A stretch of 64,000 nt of DNA, from the NCBI RefSeq assembly GCF_033436665.1, contig NZ_JAWQFO010000001.1, positions 62,001 to 126,000 of the forward strand, given 5' to 3'. The position numbers were made by a program, and so were the translations under genes. This document shows positions 43,008 to 51,576 of the stretch, piece by piece. Each line of letters starts with the position of its first letter. Positions within the stretch are counted from its first letter, which is position 1. This DNA comes from JAWQFO01 sp033436665 (GTDB lineage: Bacteria > Pseudomonadota > Alphaproteobacteria > Rhodobacterales > Rhodobacteraceae). The notes below the pieces were generated by a model. The model had not been told where the DNA came from. It was given only the letters and a program-made list of their open reading frames with translations, and made no database searches.

Positions 43008-44024
43008 TCAGCCCGGCCGGGGCGGCTGGATGATCTGCTGACCCGTTGCGTTCTCTCCGTCGATCAGGCGCAGAACCGCATCGGCGAGCCCGAGTCCGGC
43101 GGCGCGGAAATCCTCGTGCAACACGATCACCTCGCGGCGGAACTTGCGCATCATGTTGAAAGCGTCCTTCACCGCGACGTCGAAATCGCGCCCGATGACG
43201 AGACCCGCGTCCTCGGCGGCGGAGATGACCGCGATGGCGGACGAGGCGCTGGCGCAGACGATGCCGTCTGGACGGTTGGGCGACGTCATCATTTCCGTGA
43301 TGACCGACATGATCTTTTCGTGTGGCGAGTCGGACGTCACCTGGTGCAGCGGCACCTCGAGCAGATCGTGCCGCGCGAGGCCGGAGGTGAAGCCGACCAG
43401 CATATGCGTGGCATAGGTCAGGTGCGCGGGCGGCGGCAGCAGGGCGAGGCGGCGGCGCCCGCGCTCTGCCAGAAGCCGCACGGCGGTCTCGCCATAGGCC
43501 TGGTTGTCGTAGTCGAAAAAGGCGTGGTCGATGCCCATTGTACTGCGGCCGTGGGTGGCGAAGGGAAAGCCGCGTTCATGCAGGTACTGTACCCGAGCGT
43601 CCCGCGGTTCGATGCGCGAAAAGACAACGCCGTCGGCCGAGCCGGTCTCGACGATGTAGCGCACCGGGTCGAGCGAGTTGTCGTCGACCGAGTAGGGGGT
43701 GACAATCAGGTGATAGGGCGAGGCGCGCAGTCGCTCGGACAATCCGTAGACGAGATGCGAGGTGAGACCCAGGACTTCGGTCTCGATCGACAGGATCAGG
43801 CTGATGACATTCGTCTTGCCGGTGCGCAGGCGCACCCCGGCACGGTTCGGACGATAGCCGATCTGGTTCGCGACAAGGCGCACGCGCTCTTTCGTCGACT
43901 GGCTGATGTCCGGCGCATCGCTCAGGGCGCGCGAGACGGTCGTCACGCCAAGGCCGGTCATGTAGGCGATGGTCTTGAGCGTCGGGCGCGCCGTGGTCGA
44001 TGGATCACCGGGACTGTCGTTCAT
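43008..44024 (-). CDS. LacI-family transcriptional regulator
   Basis: A 338-residue repressor-type protein. The N-terminal helix-turn-helix (TLKTIAYMTGLGVTTVSRAL) and hinge (IGYRPNRAGVRLRTGKTNV) precede a periplasmic-binding-protein-like sugar-sensing domain. It is divergent from the ABC sugar operon, and a near-palindromic site with central CG lies between them, so it most likely controls that operon. ATG 44024 is chosen over an in-frame TTG two codons upstream. Effector unknown; a xyloside or other sugar is suggested by the operon content. Confidence 0.92.
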   Translation of the reverse strand: MNDSPGDPSTTARPTLKTIAYMTGLGVTTVSRALSDAPDISQSTKERVRLVANQIGYRPNRAGVRLRTGKTNVISLILSIETEVLGLTSHLVYGLSERLRASPYHLIVTPYSVDDNSLDPVRYIVETGSADGVVFSRIEPRDARVQYLHERGFPFATHGRSTMGIDHAFFDYDNQAYGETAVRLLAERGRRRLALLPPPAHLTYATHMLVGFTSGLARHDLLEVPLHQVTSDSPHEKIMSVITEMMTSPNRPDGIVCASASSAIAVISAAEDAGLVIGRDFDVAVKDAFNMMRKFRREVIVLHEDFRAAGLGLADAVLRLIDGENATGQQIIQPPRPG

Positions 44025-44320
44025 GAGCAATCAGCTTTCTGCAATCACGACGGGTCCGCGCCGGTCTACCGCGCGGCACCGTTGGGGCAAATCTAAAACG
44101 TTTCAGATCGGTCCCGACAAGCGGAATTTGTCGCTGCGTAAGCAGCATGCCTCTGACAGATGCCGAGAAATCGAATCTCTAAACTGAGTATTATCAGATA
44201 CTTGAATTGATATTCTGCATTGCGGCAGAGAGGAGGTGTGACACACACACTGAATCGTTGCGTTTTGAAAGGGTGTCTCGTAGCGTGATTCTGCAACGAT
44301 ACAGGATCAGGGAGGATCCC
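44025..44320. other. Divergent regulatory region between LacI regulator and sugar operon
   Basis: 296 bases without a gene. It holds the LacI-type operator at 44091-44108 and, from about 44160 to 44225, an AT-richer stretch (CTGAGTATTATCAGATACTTG) suitable for promoters. The binding-protein start is preceded by CAGGGAGGA. Confidence 0.65.
44091..44108. promoter_or_regulatory. LacI-type operator
   Basis: ATCTAAAACGTTTCAGAT is palindromic at 8 of 9 position pairs around a central CG, the arrangement expected for LacI/GalR proteins. It lies 67 bases before the regulator start and 212 before the transporter start. Confidence 0.7.
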
Positions 44321-45556
44321 ATGCAGAAACTGACCCGCGTCGGGGCGCTAGTCGCTTCCGTCGCCTTGCCGAGCCTTGCCGCGGCCACCGATCTTGAGGT
44401 GACGCACTGGTGGACCTCAGGGGGAGAGGCCGCTGCTGTCGCCGAGTTCGCGAAGGCGTTCAACGACAAGACCGATCACAAATGGGTCGACGGCGCGATC
44501 GCCGGCGGCGGCGGGACCGCGCGTCCGGTGATGGTCAGCCGGATCATCGGCGGCGACCCGATGGGGGCCTTCCAGTTCAACCACGGCCGCCAGGCCGAGG
44601 AGCTGATCGAGGCCGGCGTGCTGCGTGATCTGACCGAGCTTGCGGAAAAGGAAGGCTGGAAGGACATCATCTATCCGCCCTCGCTGCTCGAAAGCTGCAC
44701 GGTGGACGGCAAGATCTACTGCGTCCCGGTCAACATCCATTCCTGGCAGTGGCTCTGGCTGTCGAACAAGGCGTTCGAGGATGCCGGCGTCGACGTTCCG
44801 ACGAACTGGGACGAGTACGTCGCCGCAGCGCCGGCGTTGCGCGAAGCGGGCAAGACGCCGCTCGCTCTCGGCGGCCAGCCTTGGCAGAGCGCGGGTCTGT
44901 TCAACGTGCTGATGGTGGCGCTTGCCGGGCCCGACGTGCTGGTGAAGGTCTACGGCGACAATGATGCCGAGCTTGCAGGTGGCGAAGAGATCGGCCGCGT
45001 GTTTGCGGCGGCCGCCGACGCGCGCGAGATGGCGCAGGGGTCAAACGTGCAGGACTGGAACCAGGCCACCAACATGGTCATCACCGACACCGCGGGCGGC
45101 CAGGTCATGGGCGACTGGGCTCAGGGCGAGTTCCAGGTTGCGGGCGAGGTCGCGGGATCCGATTACACCTGTCTGCCGGGCCTCGGCGTGAAGGAACTGA
45201 TCGACACCGCCGGTGACGCTTTCTACTTCCCGCTCGTCGACGATCCCGAAGTCGCCGCGGCGCAGGAAGCCCTGGCCTCGGCGATGGTGGCACCCGACAC
45301 GCAGGTGGCCTTCAACCTCAAGAAAGGCTCGCTGCCCATTCGCGGCGACGTCGATCTGGAAGCGGCCAATGACTGCATGAAGAAGGGCCTGGAGATCCTC
45401 GCGGCGGGCAACACCCTGCCGGCGGTGACCCAGCTCAACACCGAGGACACGAACAACCAGCTCAACGACCTGTTCGTGGAATTCTTCAACGATGACTCCA
45501 TCACGCCGGAAGCGGCGCAGGAGCGGTTCGTGGAGATCGTCGCGAACGCCGACTGA
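44321..45556 (+). CDS. Sugar ABC transporter substrate-binding protein
   Basis: A 411-residue periplasmic family 1 solute-binding protein. Signal peptide: VGALVASVALPSLAAA; no lipobox cysteine, so it is soluble. Sequence stretches LEVTHWWTSGGEAAAVAEFA and VPVNIHSWQWLWLSNKAFED are typical of the glucose/mannose and xyloside-type carbohydrate binders. It starts at ATG 44321 after GGGAGGA and leads the operon. The ligand is not determinable from sequence alone; the downstream GH43 enzyme points to xylo-oligosaccharides or arabinosides. Confidence 0.9.
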   Translation: MQKLTRVGALVASVALPSLAAATDLEVTHWWTSGGEAAAVAEFAKAFNDKTDHKWVDGAIAGGGGTARPVMVSRIIGGDPMGAFQFNHGRQAEELIEAGVLRDLTELAEKEGWKDIIYPPSLLESCTVDGKIYCVPVNIHSWQWLWLSNKAFEDAGVDVPTNWDEYVAAAPALREAGKTPLALGGQPWQSAGLFNVLMVALAGPDVLVKVYGDNDAELAGGEEIGRVFAAAADAREMAQGSNVQDWNQATNMVITDTAGGQVMGDWAQGEFQVAGEVAGSDYTCLPGLGVKELIDTAGDAFYFPLVDDPEVAAAQEALASAMVAPDTQVAFNLKKGSLPIRGDVDLEAANDCMKKGLEILAAGNTLPAVTQLNTEDTNNQLNDLFVEFFNDDSITPEAAQERFVEIVANAD

Positions 45557-45625
45557 TCGGCACTCGGGGGGCGGCGCGCGAACCTGCGCCGTCCCTGAAC
45601 CTCGCGACGGGCAAGGGAGGTCCGC

Positions 45626-46519
45626 ATGGCCGCCAGCGGTCGACCCAACCAGCTTCTGAGAAATCTCAACGCCAAGATCGCCGCCATCCCGATGGTACTG
45701 ACGGCGATGGTGATCTTCGTAGGCTGCTCGGCCTGGACGATCGTTTATTCGTTCACCAACTCGAAGCTTCTGCCGCGCGAAAAATTCGTTGGCTTCGACC
45801 AGTACGAACGGCTCTGGTCGACCAGCCGCTGGATCGTGTCGATCGAGAACCTGCTGATCTACGGCATCCTGTCGCTGATCTTCTCACTGATCATCGGCTT
45901 CGTTCTGGCCGCACTTCTCGACCAAAAGATCCGCTACGAGGACACGTTTCGGACAATCCTGCTCTATCCGTTCGCACTCAGCTTCATCGTCACCGGGCTT
46001 GTCTGGCAATGGGTGCTGAACCCCGAGTTCGGGGTGCAGTCGATCATCCGCAGCCTCGGGTGGGAAAGCTTCACATTCGATCCGCTCTACAACGCCGATA
46101 TCGCGATCTACGGCATCCTGATTGCCGGGCTGTGGCAGGGCACGGGGTTGATCATGTGCCTGATGCTCGCCGGTCTGCGCGGCATCGACGAGGACATCTG
46201 GAAGGCATCACGGGTCGACGGCATCCCGAAGTGGAAGACCTACATTTTCATCGTGATCCCGATGATGCGCCCCGTCTTCATCACCACCATCGTCATCGTC
46301 GCAAGCGGCATCGTCCGGGTCTACGACCTCGTCGTGGCCCAGACCGGCGGAGGACCGGGTATCGCCACGGAAGTCCCCGCGAAATACGTCTATGACTACA
46401 TGTTCCAGGGCCAGAACCTCGGGCAAGGCTTCGCAGCCTCGACGATGATGTTGCTGACGGTGTCCATCGTCATCATCCCTTGGGCCTATCTCGAATTCGG
46501 AGGCAAGAAACGTGGCTGA
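45626..46519 (+). CDS. Sugar ABC transporter permease (MalF-like)
   Basis: A 297-residue inner-membrane permease with six or so helices. The ABC-permease EAA loop is GIDEDIWKASRVDGIPKWKT (EAA-G consensus), which docks on the ATPase. AAGGGAGG precedes ATG 45626. Its 3' end overlaps the second permease by 8 bases. It forms the channel with that second permease. Confidence 0.92.
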   Translation: MAASGRPNQLLRNLNAKIAAIPMVLTAMVIFVGCSAWTIVYSFTNSKLLPREKFVGFDQYERLWSTSRWIVSIENLLIYGILSLIFSLIIGFVLAALLDQKIRYEDTFRTILLYPFALSFIVTGLVWQWVLNPEFGVQSIIRSLGWESFTFDPLYNADIAIYGILIAGLWQGTGLIMCLMLAGLRGIDEDIWKASRVDGIPKWKTYIFIVIPMMRPVFITTIVIVASGIVRVYDLVVAQTGGGPGIATEVPAKYVYDYMFQGQNLGQGFAASTMMLLTVSIVIIPWAYLEFGGKKRG

Positions 46520-47453
46520 TCCGGCAACGCTGTCGACCGCCATCGCAGGGGCGGATGCCGCGCGCGGTCTGCTCGACGGACCCTCGGGGGCACGTCCGCG
46601 CCGCCGCCTGTCGCGGCGCAACATCTTCATCTACGGCACGCTGATCGTCATCTCGCTCTACTACCTGCTGCCGCTTTACGTGATGGTCGTCACCTCACTG
46701 AAAGGCATGCCCGAAATCCGGCTCGGCAACATCTTCGCGCCGCCGGTCGAGATCACCTTCGCGCCCTGGGTCAAGGCGTGGTCCGAGGCCTGCACAGGGC
46801 TCAACTGTGACGGGCTGAGCCGGGGGTTCTGGAACTCGGTGCGCATCCTCGTGCCGTCGGTCATCGTTTCCATCGCCATCGCCAGCGTGAACGGCTACGC
46901 GCTTGCCAACTGGCGCTTCAAGGGGGCCGATACCTTCTTCACGATCCTGATCGTGGGCGCCTTCATTCCCTACCAGGTGATGATCTACCCGATCGTGATC
47001 GTGCTGCGCGAGATCGGGCTTTACGGCTCGCTCTGGGGGCTGGTGATCGTCCACACGATTTTTGGAATGCCGATCCTGACGCTGCTGTTCCGCAACTACT
47101 TCACCTCCGTTCCCGAAGAGCTCTTCAAGGCGGCGCGGGTCGACGGGGCGGGGTTCTGGGGCATCTACTTCCGCATCATGCTGCCGATGAGCCTGCCGAT
47201 CTTCGTCGTCGGGATCATCATCCAGGTCACGGGCATCTGGAACGACTTCCTCTTCGGCGTGATCTACACCAAGCCGGATCTCTACCCGATGACCGTGCAA
47301 CTCAACAACATCGTCAACTCGGTCCAGGGGGTGAAAGAGTACAACGTGAACATGGCCGCAACGATCCTGACAGGGCTGGTGCCGCTGGTCGTCTACTTCC
47401 TCTCCGGCAAGCTTTTCGTGCGCGGCATCGCCGCGGGCGCGGTCAAGGGATAA
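46512..47453 (+). CDS. Sugar ABC transporter permease (MalG-like)
   Basis: A 313-residue permease beginning at a GTG inside the end of the previous gene. After a ~35-residue cytoplasmic N terminus come six helices. The EAA loop reads SVPEELFKAARVDGAGFWG, and VTGIWNDFLFGVIYTKPD is typical of MalG-like carbohydrate permeases. It is translationally coupled to the first permease, and the ATPase gene follows 6 bases later. Confidence 0.92.
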   Translation: MADPATLSTAIAGADAARGLLDGPSGARPRRRLSRRNIFIYGTLIVISLYYLLPLYVMVVTSLKGMPEIRLGNIFAPPVEITFAPWVKAWSEACTGLNCDGLSRGFWNSVRILVPSVIVSIAIASVNGYALANWRFKGADTFFTILIVGAFIPYQVMIYPIVIVLREIGLYGSLWGLVIVHTIFGMPILTLLFRNYFTSVPEELFKAARVDGAGFWGIYFRIMLPMSLPIFVVGIIIQVTGIWNDFLFGVIYTKPDLYPMTVQLNNIVNSVQGVKEYNVNMAATILTGLVPLVVYFLSGKLFVRGIAAGAVKG

Positions 47454-47459
47454 GCATAG

Positions 47460-48539
47460 ATGGCCAATATCGAGATCCGCGACCTCAAGCTCAATTTCGG
47501 CGCCGTGCAGGTCTTCGAACAGCTCAACCTCGACATCCACGAGGGCGAGTTCATCGTGCTGCTCGGCCCTTCGGGCTGCGGCAAGTCGACCCTGCTCAAC
47601 TGCATCGCGGGGCTTCTGGATATCACCGACGGGCAGATCTTCATCGGCGGCAAGAACGTCACCTGGGAAGAACCCAAGGACCGCGGCATCGGCATGGTGT
47701 TTCAGTCCTACGCGCTTTATCCGCAGATGACGGTGCGCGGAAACCTGTCGTTCGGACTGAAGAACCAGCGCATGTCGAAGTCCGAAATCGACGAGCGGGT
47801 GGCCCGGGCCGCCGAGGTGCTTCAGATCGAACCTCTGCTCGACCGCAAGCCCGCGGCGCTGTCGGGCGGGCAGCGCCAGCGGGTCGCCATCGGCCGGGCG
47901 CTGGTGCGCGATGTCGACGTGTTCCTCTTCGACGAACCGCTGTCGAACCTCGATGCAAAGCTGCGCTCGGAACTGCGGGTCGAGATCAAGCGCCTGCACG
48001 CCAAGCTCGGCAACAACACGATGGTCTACGTGACCCACGACCAGATCGAGGCGCTGACGCTCGCCGACAGGATCGCGGTCATGCGGGGCGGGGTGATCCA
48101 GCAGCTCGACGACCCGGCCACGATCTACAACAAGCCCTGCAACCTCTTCGTCGCGGGCTTTATCGGCTCGCCGATGATGAGCTTTCTCGAAGGCACGGTC
48201 GCCGAGGGGGCGGGCGGACCGACATTCCGGATCGGCGAGGTCGAGGTGCCTCTTGCGGGTTACGATGGCGCGCTTCCGAAGCCCGGGCGCGACGTGATCC
48301 TCGGCGTCCGGCCCGAGCATGTCACGATCCTGCCCGATGGCGTGGACGGCCTGCCGGCCACCATCGAGATCGAAGAGCCGATGGGCTCGGACAGCCTTGT
48401 CTGGACCAGCCTCGGCGGCCAGCCGCTGTCGATCCGGGTGTCCAGCGACAAGGTCCCCGCGCGCGGCACGCCGGTACGGCTTGCCGTCGACGTTTCCAAA
48501 TCGTCGCTCTTCGACACGTCGAGCGAGATGCGTTTCTGA
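47460..48539 (+). CDS. Sugar ABC transporter ATP-binding protein (UgpC/MsmK type)
   Basis: A 359-residue ATPase. Walker A LLGPSGCGKSTLLN, Q-loop VFQSYALYPQMTV, signature LSGGQRQRVAIGRAL, Walker B VFLFDEPLSNLDA, and switch His in VYVTHDQIEA are complete. The C-terminal ~120 residues form the TOBE/MalK-like regulatory domain (LGVRPEHVTILPDG). It powers the importer made with the two preceding permeases. Confidence 0.95.
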   Translation: MANIEIRDLKLNFGAVQVFEQLNLDIHEGEFIVLLGPSGCGKSTLLNCIAGLLDITDGQIFIGGKNVTWEEPKDRGIGMVFQSYALYPQMTVRGNLSFGLKNQRMSKSEIDERVARAAEVLQIEPLLDRKPAALSGGQRQRVAIGRALVRDVDVFLFDEPLSNLDAKLRSELRVEIKRLHAKLGNNTMVYVTHDQIEALTLADRIAVMRGGVIQQLDDPATIYNKPCNLFVAGFIGSPMMSFLEGTVAEGAGGPTFRIGEVEVPLAGYDGALPKPGRDVILGVRPEHVTILPDGVDGLPATIEIEEPMGSDSLVWTSLGGQPLSIRVSSDKVPARGTPVRLAVDVSKSSLFDTSSEMRF

Positions 48540-48616
48540 AATCGCCGGCGGCGGATCCCGCCGCCTGACACACCGCGGGTGTTCCAATGGCGCCCGCCCC
48601 AGACCATGGACAGGAC

Positions 48617-49384
48617 ATGACTGACTTTTCCTACCAGCTTTACAGCTCCCGCAAGAACCCCGACCTCGGCGAAACGTTGAAGATGCTGGCCGATCTCGGC
48701 TACACCCGCGTCGAAGGCTACGGCGCGCTCTATTCCGACGATGCGCTGGTCGAGGCACTGAAAGCGAACCTCGCGGATCTCGGGCTGACCATGCCCACGG
48801 CGCATTTCTCGCTCGACATGTTGGCCGGGCAGGCCGACAAGGTGACCGAGATCGCCGAGGCGGTGGGCGTCCAGACCATCTTCTGTCCGCACATCGGACC
48901 CGATCTGCGCCCTGACAGCGCCATGGGCTGGGAAGATTTCGGTGGCAAGCTCGCGGAAATCGGCAAGCCCTACCGCGACGCCGGCTACGGCTTCGGCTGG
49001 CACAACCACGACTTCGAGTTCCACCCGACGCCGCACGGCGCGATCCCGATGGAGTCGATCCTGAAGGGCGGACCGGACCTCGCTTGGGAAGCCGACATCG
49101 CCTGGATCATCAAGGGCGGCGGCGATCCGATGGACTGGATCGAGCGGCACGGATCGCGGATCGCCGCGGTGCACGTCAAGGACATCGCCCCCGAGGGCGA
49201 ATGCGCGGACGAGGACGGCTGGGCCGATGTCGGCCACGGAACCGTCGACTGGAAGGCGATCTTCGAAGCCCTGAAAGGCATTGGAGCCGCGCATTACATC
49301 ATGGAGCATGACAACCCCAGCGACCCCGCACGCTTCGCTGAACGCTCGCTCAAGGCGGCCAAGACCCTCAAAGGTGACGCATGA
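48617..49384 (+). CDS. Sugar isomerase/epimerase-like TIM-barrel protein
   Basis: A 255-residue AP-endonuclease-2-type barrel (xylose isomerase-like family). The metal-binding region is recognisable: GWHNHDFEF, AWEADIAWI, IAAVHVKDIAP and the C-terminal IMEHDNPSDP. Members isomerise or epimerise sugars and keto-sugars, and some act on 3-keto-glycosides. ATG 48617 follows ACAGGA; the stop overlaps the next start (ATGA). The substrate is unknown, but the pairing with a Gfo/Idh/MocA enzyme and a GMC oxidoreductase supports a keto-sugar. Confidence 0.85.
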   Translation: MTDFSYQLYSSRKNPDLGETLKMLADLGYTRVEGYGALYSDDALVEALKANLADLGLTMPTAHFSLDMLAGQADKVTEIAEAVGVQTIFCPHIGPDLRPDSAMGWEDFGGKLAEIGKPYRDAGYGFGWHNHDFEFHPTPHGAIPMESILKGGPDLAWEADIAWIIKGGGDPMDWIERHGSRIAAVHVKDIAPEGECADEDGWADVGHGTVDWKAIFEALKGIGAAHYIMEHDNPSDPARFAERSLKAAKTLKGDA

Positions 49385-50541
49385 GCGACGAGGTTCTTGG
49401 CGTCGGCATCATCGGCTGCGGCAACATTTCCACGGCTTACCTCAGGCTGGCGCCGCTGTTTCGCAACATCGAGGTGCGCGCTGTCGCGGACCTGAAACCG
49501 GAACTGGCGCAAGCTCAGGCCGAAGTGTTCGGCGTGACCGCGCAATCGGTCGACGAGTTGCTGGCCAATCCGCAGGTGGACGTGGTCGTCAACCTGACCA
49601 TCCCCGAGGCGCATTTCCCGGTGTCGAAAGCCTGTCTCGAGGCCGGCAAGCACGTCTACTCGGAAAAACCTTTGGCCCTGTCCGTCGAAGACGGCCTGGT
49701 GCTGCGCGATCTGGCCGCGCAGAAAGACCTGCGCGTCGGCTGCGCGCCCGACACGTTCCTGGGTGGAGCACACCAGCAGGCCCGCGCGCTCATCGACGAG
49801 GGCCGTATCGGCACCATCACCGCCGGTACCGCGCACGTGATGTCGCATGGTATGGAGCACTGGCATCCGAACCCGGACTTCTTTTTCCTGCCCGGCGCGG
49901 GCCCCGTTCTGGACATCGGGCCTTACTACGTCGCCAACCTGATCAATTTCCTGGGGCCGGTGAAGCGGGTCGCGGCTCTGGCGACGGCTGCCCATGACGA
50001 ACGCACGATCCTGTCCGAGCCGCGCAAGGGCGAGAAGATCCCGGTCAAAACACCGACGAACATCCATGCGCTGCTGGAGTTCGAAACCGGCGCCACGATC
50101 ACCCTGTCGACCAGCTGGGACGTCTGGGCGCACCGCCATGCGCATATGGAGCTCTACGGCACCGAGGGCTCGCTTTTCGTGCCGGACCCGAACTTCTTCG
50201 GCGGCACGATCGAGGCCGCGGGGCGCGACGGCGACATCGCCGAGATCGCGGCATGGGAGCATCCTTTCGGGGTCGACAACCAGCTCGACGGGCCGGTGCC
50301 GCGCGCGAATTACCGCACCGCTGGTCTCGCGGACATGGCGCAGGCCATCGCCGAGGGGCGCGATCATCGCTGCTCGCTCGACCGGACGCTGCACGCGCTC
50401 GAGGTGATGACCGGCATCCTGAAGTCAGGCGAAACCGGGCAGTTCGTGGAAATGACCACCACTTGCACGCGCCCCGAGGCACTCGATGCGGCGGCCGCGG
50501 CGGCACTCATGGACAGTCAGACTGCAGGTGCGACCGCATGA
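49381..50541 (+). CDS. Gfo/Idh/MocA-family oxidoreductase
   Basis: A 386-residue NAD(P)-dependent sugar dehydrogenase. N-terminal Rossmann motif VGIIGCGNISTAYL and the conserved EKP in HVYSEKPLALS; the C-terminal substrate domain includes GPVLDIGPYYVANLINFLGP. Enzymes of this family oxidise or reduce sugar hydroxyls, including C3 of glycosides. It is coupled to the genes on both sides through ATGA overlaps. Confidence 0.9.
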   Translation: MSDEVLGVGIIGCGNISTAYLRLAPLFRNIEVRAVADLKPELAQAQAEVFGVTAQSVDELLANPQVDVVVNLTIPEAHFPVSKACLEAGKHVYSEKPLALSVEDGLVLRDLAAQKDLRVGCAPDTFLGGAHQQARALIDEGRIGTITAGTAHVMSHGMEHWHPNPDFFFLPGAGPVLDIGPYYVANLINFLGPVKRVAALATAAHDERTILSEPRKGEKIPVKTPTNIHALLEFETGATITLSTSWDVWAHRHAHMELYGTEGSLFVPDPNFFGGTIEAAGRDGDIAEIAAWEHPFGVDNQLDGPVPRANYRTAGLADMAQAIAEGRDHRCSLDRTLHALEVMTGILKSGETGQFVEMTTTCTRPEALDAAAAAALMDSQTAGATA

Positions 50542-51575
50542 GCTATCGGCCGGCTGAGGATCGCTATGACCGCATGGCCTATCGGCGATGCGGTCGCAGC
50601 GGGCTGAAGCTGCCGGCGGTCTCTGTGGGGCTGTGGCACAATTTCGGGCATGACGCCCGGATCGACGTGGCGCGCGATATTTGCCGCACGGCTTTCGATC
50701 ACGGCATCACGCATTTCGACCTTGCCAACAACTACGGACCTCCGCCGGGATCGGCGGAGGAGGCGTTCGGCGACATGCTCCGAACCGATTTCGCCGCACA
50801 TCGCGACGAGTTGGTGATCTCGTCCAAGGCGGGCTACCTGATGTGGCCCGGCCCCTATGGCGAATGGGGCAGCCGGAAGTACCTTATTGCCTCCTGCGAC
50901 CAGTCGCTGAAACGGCTCGGACTCGATTACGTCGACATCTTCTACTCGCACCGGTTCGACCCCGAAACGCCGCTTGAGGAAACGATGGGCGCGCTCGATC
51001 ACATCGTCCGCTCGGGGCGCGCGCTCTACGTGGGGATCTCCTCCTACAACTCGGAAAAGACGCGGGAAGCGGCAGCGATCCTGAAAGATCTCGGCACGCC
51101 CTGCCTGATCCACCAGCCCAGCTACAACATGCTCAACCGCTGGGTCGAAACGGACGGACTGAAACAGACGCTCAAGGATCTGGGGATCGGCTCCATCGCC
51201 TTCACGCCGCTGGCGCAGGGCATGCTGACCGGCAAGTACCTCGGAGGTATCCCCGAGGGCAGCCGCGCGACGCAGGACAAGTCGCTGAAACCCGGATTCT
51301 TGAGCGACCGCGTGATCGAGAACATCCGCAAGCTCAACGGGATTGCCGAACGCCGCGGTCAGACGCTGGCGCAGATGGCGATTGCCTGGGTGCTGCGCGA
51401 CGAAGGCATCACCACGGCGCTGATCGGGGCCAGCAAGCCCGAACAGGTCATCGACTGCGCCGGCGCGGTCGCGCGGCTCGACTTCACGGCGGCGGAACTC
51501 GAAGAGATCGACCGCTACGCCACGGACGAAAGCATCAACCTCTGGGCGCGATCCTCGCAGACGGAAGAGAGATGA
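50538..51575 (+). CDS. Aldo/keto reductase (YghZ/Gpr-like)
   Basis: A 345-residue NADPH-dependent AKR. The catalytic tetrad can be placed: Asp and Tyr in FDLANNYGPPPGSAEEAFG, Lys in ISSKAGYL and His in FYSHRFDPETPLEETM. Cofactor-site stretch ALIGASKPEQVID is near the C terminus. It resembles the L-glyceraldehyde-3-phosphate reductase group. ATG 50538 overlaps the upstream stop. It probably reduces a carbonyl of a sugar intermediate of this operon. Confidence 0.92.
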   Translation: MSYRPAEDRYDRMAYRRCGRSGLKLPAVSVGLWHNFGHDARIDVARDICRTAFDHGITHFDLANNYGPPPGSAEEAFGDMLRTDFAAHRDELVISSKAGYLMWPGPYGEWGSRKYLIASCDQSLKRLGLDYVDIFYSHRFDPETPLEETMGALDHIVRSGRALYVGISSYNSEKTREAAAILKDLGTPCLIHQPSYNMLNRWVETDGLKQTLKDLGIGSIAFTPLAQGMLTGKYLGGIPEGSRATQDKSLKPGFLSDRVIENIRKLNGIAERRGQTLAQMAIAWVLRDEGITTALIGASKPEQVIDCAGAVARLDFTAAELEEIDRYATDESINLWARSSQTEER

Positions 51576-51576
51576 G

